Source of the DNA: Dendrophyllia cribrosa
Lineage: Eukaryota; Cnidaria; Anthozoa; Scleractinia; Dendrophylliidae
Length of the DNA stretch: 64,000 nt
Reading direction: 5' to 3'
NCBI GenBank assembly: GCA_024195265.1
Contig: JAJLRJ010000007.1
Location: forward strand, 28,330,225 to 28,394,224
Shown here in pieces: positions 1-12,200 of this stretch; within the stretch, counting starts at the first letter, position 1; each line of letters begins with the position of its first letter. The translations under genes and the position numbers were made by a program. Under the pieces are notes generated by a model, which ran no database searches, was not told the DNA's origin, and saw only the letters and a list, made by a program, of their open reading frames with translations.

Positions 1-148
1 AAGTCACTTAGGGCTTTTTTCCAGGTACCCCTTCAATTGTTGTCATTGCTATTGTTATTGTTGTAGTTGTCATTGTCAAATTCTCGTTTGCTAGTTTAAT
101 AATGGGGTTTATTAATGGTCCTCACTGTGAAAATGTGCTGCAAGTTAC

Positions 149-3100
149 CTTAATATAGTAATCTAATCTCCAGTCCACATCAACAACATGAGGGAATGAA
201 CTTCCAGTCCTAGAATTAACAGCAGGAAAACTTCAACTTAGTAGAATATTAACCCATTGACACTTGAGGATTTTTACGTTTTTGAGTGATTTTCTGCATA
301 CACACGCCCCATAGGATTTCGTGACTTCATATTTGAAGTTACCATGGAAAGTGCTGCTGTTCTAAAACACTGAAGGCTCGAGTTTACTGGAAACGTCATT
401 GTGACGATCTCATTTTGCTTGGTTGATTTGCAATAAAGGGTCCAATATGAATTATCTACGATTTTTGGTAAGTTCACAGCCATTTTTCATCTTTAGTAGC
501 TGCCTGATGAGCATCATTAAGCTTGGAGGTAGTTCAGAGTCCACTTCTCAATGAAGCGAGTTAGGTGTTGTACTTTGTTTACGAATTTGGCTCGTTGCTC
601 GTTGAACTGGAAAAATGGCCGCCTGGAAACGAAGTAGCTTTGGGACTCGACTCTGGATGAATTTCTCGACCTACTGCGGCATATTTTGGAAGTTGCGACC
701 GCAGGAGAACACAACAAGCGCGAAATTTCGGCGGTGGGTCAGAGTGGCTGTGGACTTAGTATATAAAATTATATGAAAATTGTGGAGGACGTAATGAACG
801 CTGTCGAAAAATCTCTTTATTTCCCAGCATGCAGTGCGGTGATGTTGAAAATCGAGGCAAGGTGAGTATGCACTAGTATAAGAAGCTGTAGCTAGGCCTG
901 AGCAACGAATAAGAGCAAAAAAATTCACTGCTAAGCTAGGACTAGGACTGAATTTTGCTGTAAATGTTGACTTTTGGGTTTGCCACGATGATTTGAATAA
1001 AAAAAACTAAAGGCAAAAACGTGATTTTTGTTGTTTTTCTATGACGTTAAAAACGGTAATTTTTGTTATTGTCCAAATTCAAACGCTGATATTCTGCAAA
1101 AATCGCTGACTTTTTTGTGTTTATTGGGTATCTCTATTTGAAAGACTTTCTAGTCAATGCTCACAACTGCTAGTTAAGGCAATGTTCACATGATTGAGAA
1201 AGTTACAATTTTTTAAAGCAGTGGAGTCTTGTACGGGCGGTTCAGGTGTCAATGGGTTAAATCTCATGTATAAACAATTGGATCAGGGTCATTTTGGGCA
1301 TGAGGACTACATTTACATACCTAACAAAGTGAATTTGTTTTCATGTCAATACCTAACATTAATATTACCTTGCAAGAAGTGCCTCTAACTCAGGCTTACA
1401 TTCCTGCAACAAAAATTGTAATAATAATTTAATATTTAATATATAGCACAAATTCTATTATCCCGGCGTTACCAATCGATGAAATCGATGATCGATTAAA
1501 GTCGATATCAATCGATTAAAGTCGATATCAATCGATTAAAATCGATATCAATTAATCGATTGGTATTGATAATCGATGACCAATCGATGAAGAAGATTTT
1601 TGTGACCTTATCGATTGGCATTGATTGTTATCGATTGTCATCGATTGTCATCGATTGTTATCGACACATTTATTTTGAAAACATGACTTTTAGCCAAACG
1701 AGAATGAGAGTCACCGAGAGTTGAAGGATGAGAGTTCAGTTGCACGAGAGTTTTATTCAACTCTCAGCAAGCGTGGGCCAAATTTGATGAGAGCGCACAG
1801 GAATCGCCGAGAGTGCATGAGAGTTTCAGGCCAAACAAGAGCGAAAGTTTGTTTGAAGTGAGACATGCACGAAGCGGCGAAAACTCGCTGTTTCGCGACT
1901 CGTTTGTCGCCCCTTCGCAGCACAATTTCACTTGGAACATCTGTCATGAAAGTACTTGCTAATCGATATCAATCGATGCAAATCGATATCAATCGATGCA
2001 CTTTTTTTTGTGACTATCGATTGGTCATCGATTGGCCGATACCAATCGATATCAATTAACTAATTTCATCGATTGATATTGATTTATCAATTGAATTTCC
2101 GATCATCGATTTCATCGATTGGTAACGCCGGGTATTACACATATTCAAATGTGCTGACACTCAAATTAACTGACTCAAATTCCTGCACTTTTGTAACAAT
2201 ATTATTGAAGGGCTCCATTTAAACTAGCTCTGCTAAATTAGATGCCCCTGGATAAACAAATAAAAAAAAAAGGACTAGGTGCAAAAAAGGGCCTATGTCA
2301 AGTTTTGACATTTTCTGCTCTCATTAATTTTTATTGTTTTTTTTTCGTTTCGTTACTAAAACAATGGCTTGAGAAAAAGAATGTTTGTTCCGAAGAGTCA
2401 TAGATTGTTTCTCGGTTTAAAAAACACAATTTGTGAGTGAAAAATCCCAAAATTTGACATACACTGTAGGTCCTTTATGCACTCAGCCCTGCAATTATTT
2501 TAAAAAGTTTAGTAAAATGTCCACAAATTTCAGTAAGAAATGGGGCAGTTTTATTACCTTATTTTCTAAACTTTTCTCTCTCTTTTTTTTCTGAGGGATG
2601 GGGGGCCGGCGGGAGGGGGGGTCCAGATTATGGTAGTTTTATTAAAGAACATAACAATTCAACAAAAAAAGACAAATTTATTTAAGACACAGCACAAGTA
2701 CATACCAGAAAATGTTTCGTAAAATATTCTGTTCTATCACTGCTCCACTTGCAGTCTTCAAGCAGGGAACTGGAACAAAGAAGAGGCAATCATAAATGGA
2801 AGACATGCATACAAAAACATATTATGAAATTACTATTAATGAAAGCACTACTGACAATAAGAGATTTTTACCAGCTACTGTACATGTATTTCTCAAGCAC
2901 TCAGGGAAAATATTTAAAATTTTGCTGGTATTTTTGCTTTCTCACTTCTTTTAACTGTTCCAATATTGTTCTTTGTTCACTGCTTTTTTCAGGTTGTTGA
3001 TTTCGCTGTTTGAAAGCTTTACACGTTCAAAATTGATCAAACTTTAAACTTTAAACAGATCAAGATCTCGAAGATCATTAACGACGGCATTTCCAAATCT

Positions 3101-6100
3101 TTTGTTTTCTCCGAAACAGTTGATTTTAGCAGCATCGACAATGCGACTTCTATTTAATGGTCATTTTGATGGAATAAAAAAAGAAGAGAAGTAAAGAAGA
3201 AGAACAAGAGATGAAATGGCGAAAAAAAAAGATCAACGGTTTGCGATTCTAACCGGCACCACAGCAACTCCAATATTTTTCTGAGCCCGCGCCTTGACCA
3301 CTTGTGCCATCGAAGAAACAACAACATTCTGTGTTAATTTTAAATAACAAACGCTTGTATCGGAACAAACAACTAGCGGCTTTGCGACGCTTCGCTGATT
3401 TCATTGTTTCAGAAAACAAAAGGTTTCTTTTGTTTCTCGTTCAATAAAAGATCTCAAAAGCATCGCTGCGGTTTTTTGCATACGTTATTTCTCAAAAACG
3501 AAGCGAAAACCAGCGGGAAAAATATAGGGCTGCGGTTTTCTATTAAATTGGAGACCACATGCAAAAATTCAGTTCATTTGGACAAAAAAAAAAACAGACC
3601 AAATTTTCACATAGGTCGGTTATGCTCTTGGCCCTTTAATTTTTAAGAACTGTAAGTTAACAGGCTTAATGCAAATTTAAGGGGTATACATGTACATGTA
3701 CATGTATATTATTTTTGTGGCTAAAGTATTGGAGAAATTTAGGCTTCACTCTTCCACAGTGCTTGCATGCACTGTGAATTTGTGCATTTATAACATCAAT
3801 CTGTGTTTATTTTGTTGCCAGAAAGCTAATTAATGTTATGTACTGGCCATTTGCTATGGTTACATTTGTATAATGTTTAAGAAATGTAGCCTCTAAGGAC
3901 TAGGCAACAAAAACTGTTTTCGACCAATCACAAATCCACTTTAAGTTCCAATTGTTTCATTGGCTTTTTCTAGTCAGTACGTACATGTACATGTATACTT
4001 TAGTTTTTATTTCATCACAATTGTAAGAAATATTCTACACTGTACAATGTACAAATGTACCTTATACTGGATGAGTCACAATCCATCTTGACAGCTTCTA
4101 ACATCAGTGTAACCAAACCAGCATATGCCTGCTTTAATGCGGCTGCATCAACGCTAGCAATGTCTTCATCACCTACACATTCAAGTACACCAAGTCAAAA
4201 TAATAATTTGCAGCTGTAAGCCATCTTTTACCCTGACATTTCAACCTCGTGGTTGCTGCACTGAAATTTTGTTGCGATTACATGATGAACGTCAGCCCAG
4301 GATGGTGGCTCTGAACCCCTTCCCAAGAATTTTTTTAAACTTTGCAAAACATTGTATCTTAACATGCTAATTACAATTTGATAATACTGTAAATCAAAGG
4401 CTCCCATGAGCCAACTCGTAAATAGGAAACACTCTAAATGCCAATTTCATCAAATTTCTGTTAAAAAAGAAAAGAAAGGAAAAAAAGCACTCCAAAAGCG
4501 AAACACCAGTACATCGCATTCATGATGTACTCTTTTACGGTGGTCATTAAACAGGGATTCTGACAGGGTGCGGGAAAAAAACTAAAATTGTGCGGGAGTT
4601 TTGGGGCAAATTGTGCGGTAAATTTCTTCGATTGTGCGGGATTGCGCAATCCTGTGACCAACCAAATATTCAATCACCAGTGTTCTAGCCAGGCCAGAAA
4701 AATATGACAGGGAGGAAATTCTGCATAAATGAAAAATACAAATAGATGTTTTACTTTGGGGATCAAAATGTACCAGCAATCGCCAATTTGCGGCTGTTTT
4801 TCTTCACCAAAGTTTATTTGTCTCAACAAAACCACATTGCGTGACACGATGAACTCGATCGGGTAAAACCGAAATACCACTCAAAATAAAATGTTTCCGA
4901 TCTGAGCGAGTTCCTTTATTAAAAATCCGTACATTTTATGTAGTGTGAATAATTTCCATTAAAGGTTCACACAATTTCTTCGAAAGTTTGCCGCAAAAAC
5001 AGAACCTCGAGATGTATGCAAATCGCGTGCTAAATGTAATTTGATAGCATGTTTGTTTTGCATTTTCCTGAATGAAAACGTCTTTCACTTGATGGAAAAT
5101 ATGAAACCCAGTATTCTGATCATTCAGAACTTAATAATTTTCTCCTATCAATCCGAAGTTCCAGCGCTTTAATAGTTTGTTTGTCGATTCGCAAACTTGA
5201 TCAGTTCTTTGCGAAATTAATTCAGACAGAGTGACATTTCATTTCGGCGCGACGGTACATTTCTTCGGTGTTTCTTCTTTGGTCCCCAACATATTAAACT
5301 GAAAGAGGAAGCGAAAGCGCTCGATAAAATATCGACAGGCTGCTTAGAAAAACGACATAATGTCTGGAAAACGACAACTAAAAAGCTACGCGAAAAATTC
5401 GGTAGGAAGTCGGATAGAAGTAAAACTGAAACTAGTTCCCAGGACGGCGAAGAGAACGCCTTGTTGTTTTTATATCGATCGCTCGAGCTGTTCGAGGAAA
5501 GCGAGGGATTTCTCGATTGTTTGGAAGGAAAATGGACTGAAAATAGCCTAAAACGTTTCTCGAAATCTTGGTAATCAATAGAAATACCTGATTTAATTAA
5601 AATTTTAAGCAAATATTTCAGTATTGTGCGGGATTGTGCGGATTTTTAGGAATTGTGCGGAATTGTGCGGGTTTGACCGAATTGTGCGGTCCCGCACCCG
5701 CGCACCCTGTCAGAATCCCTGATTAAAGTACACTTATATTCTCTACTCTAAATTTCTTTACATTTGCAACGGGCAAATGGCCGCACTGGTAAGCCGAATT
5801 ACATATAAAAGTTAACAGCCAATGGAGCAAAGGAAGGATTGAAAATTTGCATATTTTTCTATCGTCTGCTATAACTCGTTTATTACACTTTGCGTATTCA
5901 CAAGTTAAAAATGGGGGTCACCAGGCTTAATTTTTTAGTTATAAACACTTAAAGCTAAAATAATGGGTCTCTTTAACAGACTGTACTGTTATACATCGGC
6001 TGATGAACTTGATTATTTTGAGCAATTTGGACAGCTTGACTGCTTTTGAATCTGTTATGCTCCAATACTACATGTTTATTTTTAAATCTGTTAAAAATAT

Positions 6101-9017
6101 TGACTGCGATAACCCTCATACTTTTAAGACAGTGTGTTTGAAATGCAATTTAGTTCCCGTAGCCTTATCTGTCCTGTATCATGTTGTAAATTAGTATTTT
6201 TCTGTTTGTTTACATGTATACATGTATTTAGTCGTAATTGTATTTATTGTTTTTAATGTAAAGGGCCGCCTACAGTAATTGGCTACACGCTGTTGCAGTC
6301 ACCCTGCCAATTTATTTATTTAATGTTATTTATTTGTGTTATGTATAAAATTTGTTCCTTGGTGAAACTAATAAAATAAATAATTTTAATAAAATACTTC
6401 AAGTTACTAATGGTAACCTGTTATATCATAAAAGAGATCATAACTTGTTCATCAACGACCAGCTGGCATTTGTTTGATGAGCTATTATTATATCATCAAC
6501 TGATAATCAATTATTGTCAGTAGTGTAATGATCTATCAAAGTACAAGTGATCGAAAATCCTGGGAATTATTGCGAGCCACCTACAGTAAAATCAAATTTT
6601 TGGAAATTAGCATATTGATTTCTTTTAAGTAGAAATACAACTGCACTACATACACTGTACAGTATACAGTTGTACATGTAAGCAGTATTGTTACACTACA
6701 GACATACATGTATCCTGGTTGTACATGTACATGTAGGTGGCTATACATGTAGCTTCTTGAAATGCCGCAAGGTGAAATAAAAAACACTTTTTTCTGCTTT
6801 ATTGTTAGCCATGCATCAGAATAAATCTGTGATTTTGTTACACAAACCTGTAAATCCAGCTTATGGTACTTTCATTGAGTTTTATATAAGCTTTTTCAGC
6901 TCAATTTTGACCAAGCTAAAATTCAACATGTAATATTTGCAAAGGTTAAATACCATGCAGTTGTACTGTACATCACGTAACAGGTTGAAATTTCAGCCCA
7001 GGCTCAAATCCGCATATTATCAGGCCCTTAATGTTTGTTAATGTCCAAAAATGATATTCTGATTTCGGATTCAGAGAAAAATCAGGAACGTGTAATCCCA
7101 TACAGTGTACATGCCATTTGCAAGATTCAAGTCATGACATTTTTATTACAAGTCATCTCAAAAGTTCGCAAATTATTTGCAGATTTAGATTTCAGCAAAA
7201 AACTCTGCAGATCAACGGATTCAGCTATCAAAATGTAATGGATTGGTGGATTTGCATACCCCTATCAGGGCCTCTGATATTACGCAATAAAAAAATGGAA
7301 ATTATGCGATTTTTTCGTGGCAAATTATGCGATAAGCAAGGACTACATGTATTATGCGGAAAATTATGCAAATTATGCGTTTTCTTCTGGAACTTTTTTA
7401 TGCATGTTTTACTAGGTTTCAGAGGAAGAAAACGAAGATACCTGTTTTAAAACGGTGCTCGCTATCTTTGTGGGACATTTTGAAGCTTTTAGCTATGAAG
7501 GAACATCCAAAACGAACGACAGAATCCAAGAAAAGAGTCTGTAAATGAGCGGCCATCTTGGTTAACCTTAGTAACCAGGCTAAATAAAACATGTGCTCAA
7601 GAAATTTACGCGGTTACCAAGCTTGTTGTGGTGAAGAATGAACGCAGTTTCGATCGAAAGTGGCGGTTTGTTTATTTGATACAGGATAATTCAATAGAAA
7701 AAAACAAATTTTAGATTAAGTTTCTTAGCTAAAGCAATAGTGTATCATGTGGTTTGTTCACATTATGCGATTTTGTGTGATTTTTTACGAATTATGCGAT
7801 TTTTCGTGAATTATGCGATCGGATGCGATTTGAGGCCGATTATGCGAAATCGCACCATCGCGTAATATCAGAGGCCCAGCCCTATGTACATACATGTATG
7901 TAACAGGAGGAATCGAACCAGGGATATCCAATCGATGGCAATCGATGATCGGAAAAGCAATCGATAAATCCATATCAATCGATAAAATTAGCTACATGTA
8001 ATTGATATTGATTGGTAACGATCAATCGATGATCAATCGATAGTCACACAAAAATTGTTCATCCATTGCTATCGATTGACTATCGATTGCTATTGATTGG
8101 ACTTCCTGTTTCACACGCTCGATTTGCTAGTGCCCCGTAAACTGCCATAAACCGGCGGGCATAAACCATCATAAATGGCGGATACGCAGAAAATGTCTGG
8201 GTCAGTCGAAAAAGAAGTTCAACTCTCCGTAACATGCATCGTCAAAGGATACCACCACTGCCATTTTTCAGTGAACGTTGGCGAGCTTTTTACTGCTTGC
8301 AAGAAAAAGGGGGAACGCGGAAACGCGTTTAAAGTTGTGAACGAATGTGGCCAACTTGACCACCTTCAATCGGAGCTCGTGGATCCTCTCTGGCCACCAC
8401 ACACAAATATATGTGTGTAAGTGAAACTAGAAAGCCGATGTATACCCAGGGATGAACACGATCCCACGGATACAAAAATATAAAATGTTTTAACAATCAC
8501 TACATGCAGAGTCTTTTACAATAAATGCGTGATACTAAGCGCTTATTCTCGTCAACTTGTAGACTCTGAAACAGAAAAAAAATTGCAACCAATCGATATC
8601 AATTACACTATCGATTGCTATTGATTATCGATGACAATCGATAAGGTCACTCAAATCTTCTCCATCGATTGGTTATCGATTATCAATCGATTAATTGATA
8701 TCGATTGTCATCGATTATCGATTTCATCGATTGGATACCCCGGGATCGAACCATGTACATGTATAAGGTCCTTCCCCCTACCCACATGTTTTGACTGAAC
8801 ACATCTACTTCAGAGTTCAACAACAAAACTATAACTTATCTATTATGACAATAAAAGAATGATCAAGCTTCTACTAACTTTTGAGGGATTCCTCGCTTTT
8901 TTTCTTCAGTAAAATCTCCACTGTAACTTGAACCAAGTTTCGAAAAGCACGATCTCCAACTCGAGCAGAATCACCACAAAGGCTGACCCCTTCAGTTGCC
9001 ACGCTGCTTATCTCCAT
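149..9017 (-). CDS. COMMD3: COMMD3, COMM domain-containing protein 3 (3' end beyond the window)
   Basis: Five coding exons on the minus strand: 8879-9017 (ATG at 9017), 4061-4172, 2706-2769, 1369-1403 and 149-209. All have GT/AG borders and the phases join without a break (411 nt, 137 codons). The protein starts MEISSVATEGVSL, then runs through DAAALKQAYAGLVTLMLEA, LLEDCKWSSDRTEY, ECKPELEALLA and HVVDVDWRLDYYIK. This follows human COMMD3 segment by segment (MELSESVQKGF..., LEDCKFDRERIE, PHITDVSWRLEYQIK). The exons cover the N-terminal helical domain and the start of the COMM domain; the last exon or exons lie left of base 1. COMMD3 is known as a Commander/CCC complex subunit acting in endosomal recycling. 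The start has an in-frame TGA upstream. Introns hold elements at 249, 1462, 4552, 7266 and 7918. The symbol rests on remembered family sequence, not a search. Confidence 0.85.
249..1260. mobile_element. TTAA-flanked non-autonomous DNA transposon, about 1.0 kb
   Basis: The left end reads TTAACCCATTGACACTTGA and the right end is its near inverse, TCAGGTGTCAATGGGTTAA. This gives roughly 15-bp terminal inverted repeats bounded by TTAA. TTAA targets are typical of piggyBac and Kolobok transposons, but no transposase is visible and the superfamily is not settled. The element sits in intron 4 of COMMD3, between its 149-209 and 1369-1403 exons. Confidence 0.7.
1462..2132. mobile_element. ATCGAT-array DNA transposon, copy 1 (671 bp)
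   Basis: The ends CCCGGCGTTACCAATCGATG and CATCGATTGGTAACGCCGGG are exact inverse complements, and the match continues inwards to about 33 bp. Both subterminal zones are packed with repeats of the ATCGAT palindrome. The flanks TATTAT and TATTAC suggest a 6-bp target duplication with one change. The core (1680-1950) is unrelated DNA carrying a repeated GAGAGT motif. No transposase is seen. It lies in intron 3 of COMMD3. Confidence 0.85.
2133..2705. other. Rest of COMMD3 intron 3
   Basis: AT-rich intronic sequence with homopolymer A and T runs and a G-rich stretch near 2597-2624. No coding exon or element with paired ends was recognised. Confidence 0.5.
2770..4060. other. COMMD3 intron 2, no further gene seen
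   Basis: AT-rich sequence. It includes an interspersed TACATGTA palindrome array at about 3689-3708 (repeated around 3980-4000) and short ORFs with no recognisable domain. Confidence 0.5.
4552..5721. mobile_element. DNA transposon with TGTGCGG subterminal repeats (1170 bp)
   Basis: The ends CAGGGATTCTGACAGGGTGC and GCACCCTGTCAGAATCCCTG are exact inverse complements. Identical ATTAAA hexamers flank the element at 4546-4551 and 5722-5727, giving a 6-bp target duplication. Many copies of ATTGTGCGG lie inside each end (about 4588-4650 and 5624-5690). Internal ORFs on both strands up to 131 codons match nothing I recognise. CAGGG termini resemble hAT elements, but canonical hAT duplications are 8 bp. 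It lies in intron 1 of COMMD3. Confidence 0.88.
5722..7265. other. COMMD3 intron 1 with possible LINE 3' tail and TACATGTA palindromes
   Basis: About 5990-6390 ends in a run of TAAAATAAATAATTTTAATA after a stretch resembling the 3' end of a non-LTR retrotransposon; this is weak. At 6640-6760 there are many overlapping TACATGTA palindromes. No conserved gene was found. Confidence 0.35.
7266..7879. mobile_element. DNA transposon with ATTATGCG subterminal repeats (614 bp)
   Basis: The ends CAGGGCCTCTGATATTACGC and GCGTAATATCAGAGGCCCAG are inverse complements with one mismatch. They are flanked by identical CCCTAT hexamers (7260-7265 and 7880-7885). ATTATGCGA-type repeats fill both subterminal zones. 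End sequence, repeat motif and 6-bp duplication make it a sister family of the 4552-5721 element. It carries no recognisable gene. Confidence 0.87.
7918..8744. mobile_element. ATCGAT-array DNA transposon, copy 2, carrying an exon (827 bp)
   Basis: Left end CCAGGGATATCCAATCGATG; right end inverse CCCGGGGTATCCAATCGATG (two mismatches). Flanking ATCGAA hexamers lie at 7912-7917 and 8745-8750. Subterminal ATCGAT repeats match the 1462-2132 element in style, so this is a related family. Unlike copy 1, its core holds a GC-richer segment with an ATG-started, donor-terminated exon (8175-8416). It lies only 38 bp from the 7266-7879 element, in intron 1 of COMMD3 on the opposite strand to the host gene. 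Confidence 0.8.
8175..8416 (+). CDS. HIRAN-like domain exon inside a DNA transposon
   Basis: An ATG-started reading frame (MADTQKMSGSVEKEVQLSV...) runs 80 codons plus two bases, then meets a strong donor, GTAAGT, at 8417. If unspliced it stops at once (TAA 8418-8420). The core CIVKGYHHCHFSVNVGE, then GERGNAFKVVNECGQLDHLQ and ELVDPLW, fits the layout of HIRAN domains: a small beta-barrel with a conserved NAF/NAV step, then G-hxGHh and EL. HIRAN domains bind DNA ends in HLTF/Rad5-type proteins and occur in some transposon-linked proteins. No second exon is visible inside the element. It may be a captured host first exon or the remnant of an autonomous element's gene. The HIRAN call is from pattern memory. 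Confidence 0.45.
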
Positions 9018-9298
9018 TGTACAACTGAATTTTTCTTGTAAATGCTGTGATTCGGAACTACATTTGCTGCTCAGATCAGATCACAACCCAAACACTAATC
9101 CGCCATATTGAATTCGATAACTGCTGGGTTAGAAGTACGGTACACGGTACGGTACATGAAGAAGTTATTCTTTGCTAAGCATTCCGCTGACCGACATTTA
9201 TGAAAAGTTGCGCGGCGTGCGGCGCTCAAGAAATAATCATCGCCCTTTGAAACCTTATTTGCTTGAGCTTTGCTACGTTTTGCTGAACTTTTAGCACT
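9018..9298. promoter_or_regulatory. Shared intergenic promoter of COMMD3 and CISD3
   Basis: Only 281 bp separate the divergent start codons at 9017 (minus) and 9299 (plus), so both core promoters must lie here or in transcribed leaders. The segment is locally GC-richer (GCGCGGCGTGCGGCGC near 9207-9222). It includes an AATATGGCGG box on the minus strand at 9102-9111, the usual YY1-type core; that box also forms a three-codon upstream ORF (ATG GCG GAT TAG) for COMMD3. Confidence 0.6.
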
Positions 9299-12200
9299 AT
9301 GGCATTGTCCCTTAGACATGTAAGGTTACTCGCCAATCAGCGTTTCTGTCTACAAATGCAGCAGGTAAGAGAAAAAGAATACTTTATATTAAGTGACGCC
9401 TATCAATTCAAATCAAAGTTCTCCCACTTTGATTGTACATGTTGTTACATATTAGCTCAACTTACGGTGTATTTGGTTGTTTCCATTATTTTTTTTTATA
9501 ATAACATTAAACCCTCTCCATTTGCACAACTCCAAGCGCTTCTGTGGCGAGTTAAAAAATAATTGTGGTTTTACAAAAACTAAAATTTGTCAAATTATGG
9601 GATTTGAATAGATATTCGAAAAGGGCATCATATTGCAGTTAATTTTGGAGGTAAGGTATTCGCACTTTTATGCTCTGATGAATCGGTTATCCATACAAAC
9701 CCTACTAATTTTGGAACTGAGGCAAGATTATAATTCAAAAAAATTCCACCAGGTGTTCTTGTGGATATAGAAATACCTCCCTCTTGTCTGCAACAATGCT
9801 GTTTTTCTGACTCAACATCTCATGTAATAAATATCCTGTATGAAGTACCTCCAGTCCATGTTATAGCACACTATTAACAAATTACAGGAGTCCTTATTGT
9901 TTAATGCCCCCAGGAGGTGGGGATTTGTCAGAATTGATTCAGGTATTTGGGCAAATCCCCAAGAGTCCCTGGGGACTGCCTCCTGTGCGACGAGCCACTG
10001 ATTAATGCATAAGAACCACCATCACTCAGATATTACCCTCAACAAACTCAATATTCCTAAGATCAATAATTCATTCACTGGTCAGATGCTCTAACCACCG
10101 ATCTACAAGAGACTCAAATTGGCCACCTACAGTGTACAATGTAGTCCACATGCTAGACTTGTTCATATAATTATGTCGTGCATCCTGCATACTACTAGGA
10201 CCAGCTTTCTCGTTTCATTACCGGGCTTCTAAATTATATATATATAATTATGTGCAATGTTTCTTTATTCATCACCACATGTGATGCTTTCGACATTGCT
10301 GATCCAAACAGTATGTAGGATGTATGTCATTTCCATACAGTTTTAAATGGCCTATAGTGTACACAATGTAGCTTTCCATGAGTATCTCAGTACATGTGGT
10401 TTAGTAGACGAAGAACCTAACTTATCGAAAATTAGTATTGGAAGGGACTTGTAGCAAGTCTAGTAGCTTAGTGGTTAGAGCATCCATCCGATGTACACTG
10501 TACCGAAGAACATACAATGTAGGTTTGATTCCTGTCTGGGACTCGGATCATTTCTTTGTCCCATGCTCATAACTTGAACCTGAACATTATTTTTCTGTAT
10601 CCCATGATAATGAATTTCAATCGTTGTAAACTGGAATCCCCTTTCAACACATAAATTTTAGAAAAGCCATTTTTTACTGCACCTTTCGATAACATGTGGA
10701 CTCTGAAATTTAAAACCCAACTCAAAATTTGTGTTTTACGCTGCCGTCAATCATCTTAGCTTACCTCTCAGGGAACCTATCCTCCTTTCAATGAGTTCAA
10801 AAGGTCACTTCCGTGCATTATGATTGGTAGATTTCGATCCATTTTGTTTGTCTCTTTTTTACATGGTCCGTTGGCTTTCGTATTAATTATGATTGACGGC
10901 AGGGAATAAAGCAACCGTTGGTGGAGATTTGAATTTCAGATTCCGCATGTTATTGAACGGCGCAGTAACTCTTTTTTACAGCACTTGTGTTTCTTCTGTA
11001 CTGTCTATTTCTATTATTTTTCTATTTTCACCCCCAAATTCCAAGGAGCTGAAAAACATCCTACTAGAAGTTTTGAATTAAAATATTTATAATATGACCG
11101 TATGGCCCCAGTGATGCAATCCTACAGAAAATGGAATCGCAAGGTGACGTGGGCAGGGCCGGACGGGTTGACGTGAGCCGGTCCGGAAAAAGCCATCCGG
11201 CCCCGCTCGAGTTCAAGTGACCTTGCACTGCACAACTGTTCTTGTACTTTCTACATGTAGTCGTATTATAAAATACTTATTGACTGAGTAAGGTTGGGCC
11301 AGACAGGAAAATATTTGACTCTTGGTCATGGCGCTCGGTCTGTACACTATGACCTTGAGCCAAATATTTTCCCATCCGGCTCTCCCATTCAGTCAATAAG
11401 TGCATAATACATGTATGTTGACTTTTAGGCCTTTAGTTACTGTGATGTTGGCGTGATAGCAGCAAAGCAACCTTTTCAGGTGGAGCTTGTGGAGGGGAAG
11501 AGATATTCTTGGTGCAAATGTGGACTTAGTAAAAAACAGGTACTTTAGCAATAAAATTAGCACATTAATTTTTATAAGTTTCATGGTTAAATGATATTGG
11601 CAATCATCAACTATCACGAGCTGTTGCATTTCGTTCTTTTTTTATGTTTTCATACAAGTTTCTTATTATTAGTCAAAAATACAATGGGTTATTCCAGAAA
11701 AAATCCACACCCCCCCGACGGATGGCAAGATTTTTTGACCCCTCCCCCCGCCCGGATTTCCTGGCCCGCTAGACCCCCCCTCCCACCTGGATTTCCAAGC
11801 CCAGAGACCCCCCCTCCTGCCCGGATTTCCAATAAATTTTTGGAGGCCCTAAATTTACAGACAATGAAAAAAAAATACATGTAGTCGCATTCAGGAGATC
11901 GTGTTTTTATATTTTTCTAAATTGTGGTGATTAGTGCTATAAATTAGTGAAACATTTTTTAAATAAATATTGCGTGACACATAATGAAAAAACCCCGTGA
12001 TTTCAAGACAAAATCGAATGAAATGTTTCTTTAAATCTAGTTCCTTAAATAACTGCTTTGATTTTGGTATGTTTTAATTTTTTCCAGGCTTCACAGTTTC
12101 TTCAAAGTGTTGTCGCAAATACACAATTTTGTTTCATGCAAATTTTGTGTAAAATGTAATTTGATCGCACCCAGCTTTTTCATGATCATGAATCCAAAAC

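Noticed and set aside
5217..5612. 131-codon minus-strand ORF inside the 4552 element as a transposase.
   Set aside because: No catalytic motif or zinc finger; low-complexity serine/phenylalanine composition.
11591..11884. Proline-rich ORFs on both strands near 11.6-11.9 kb and 12.6 kb.
   Set aside because: They translate the C-rich inverted ends and subterminal repeats of a transposon.
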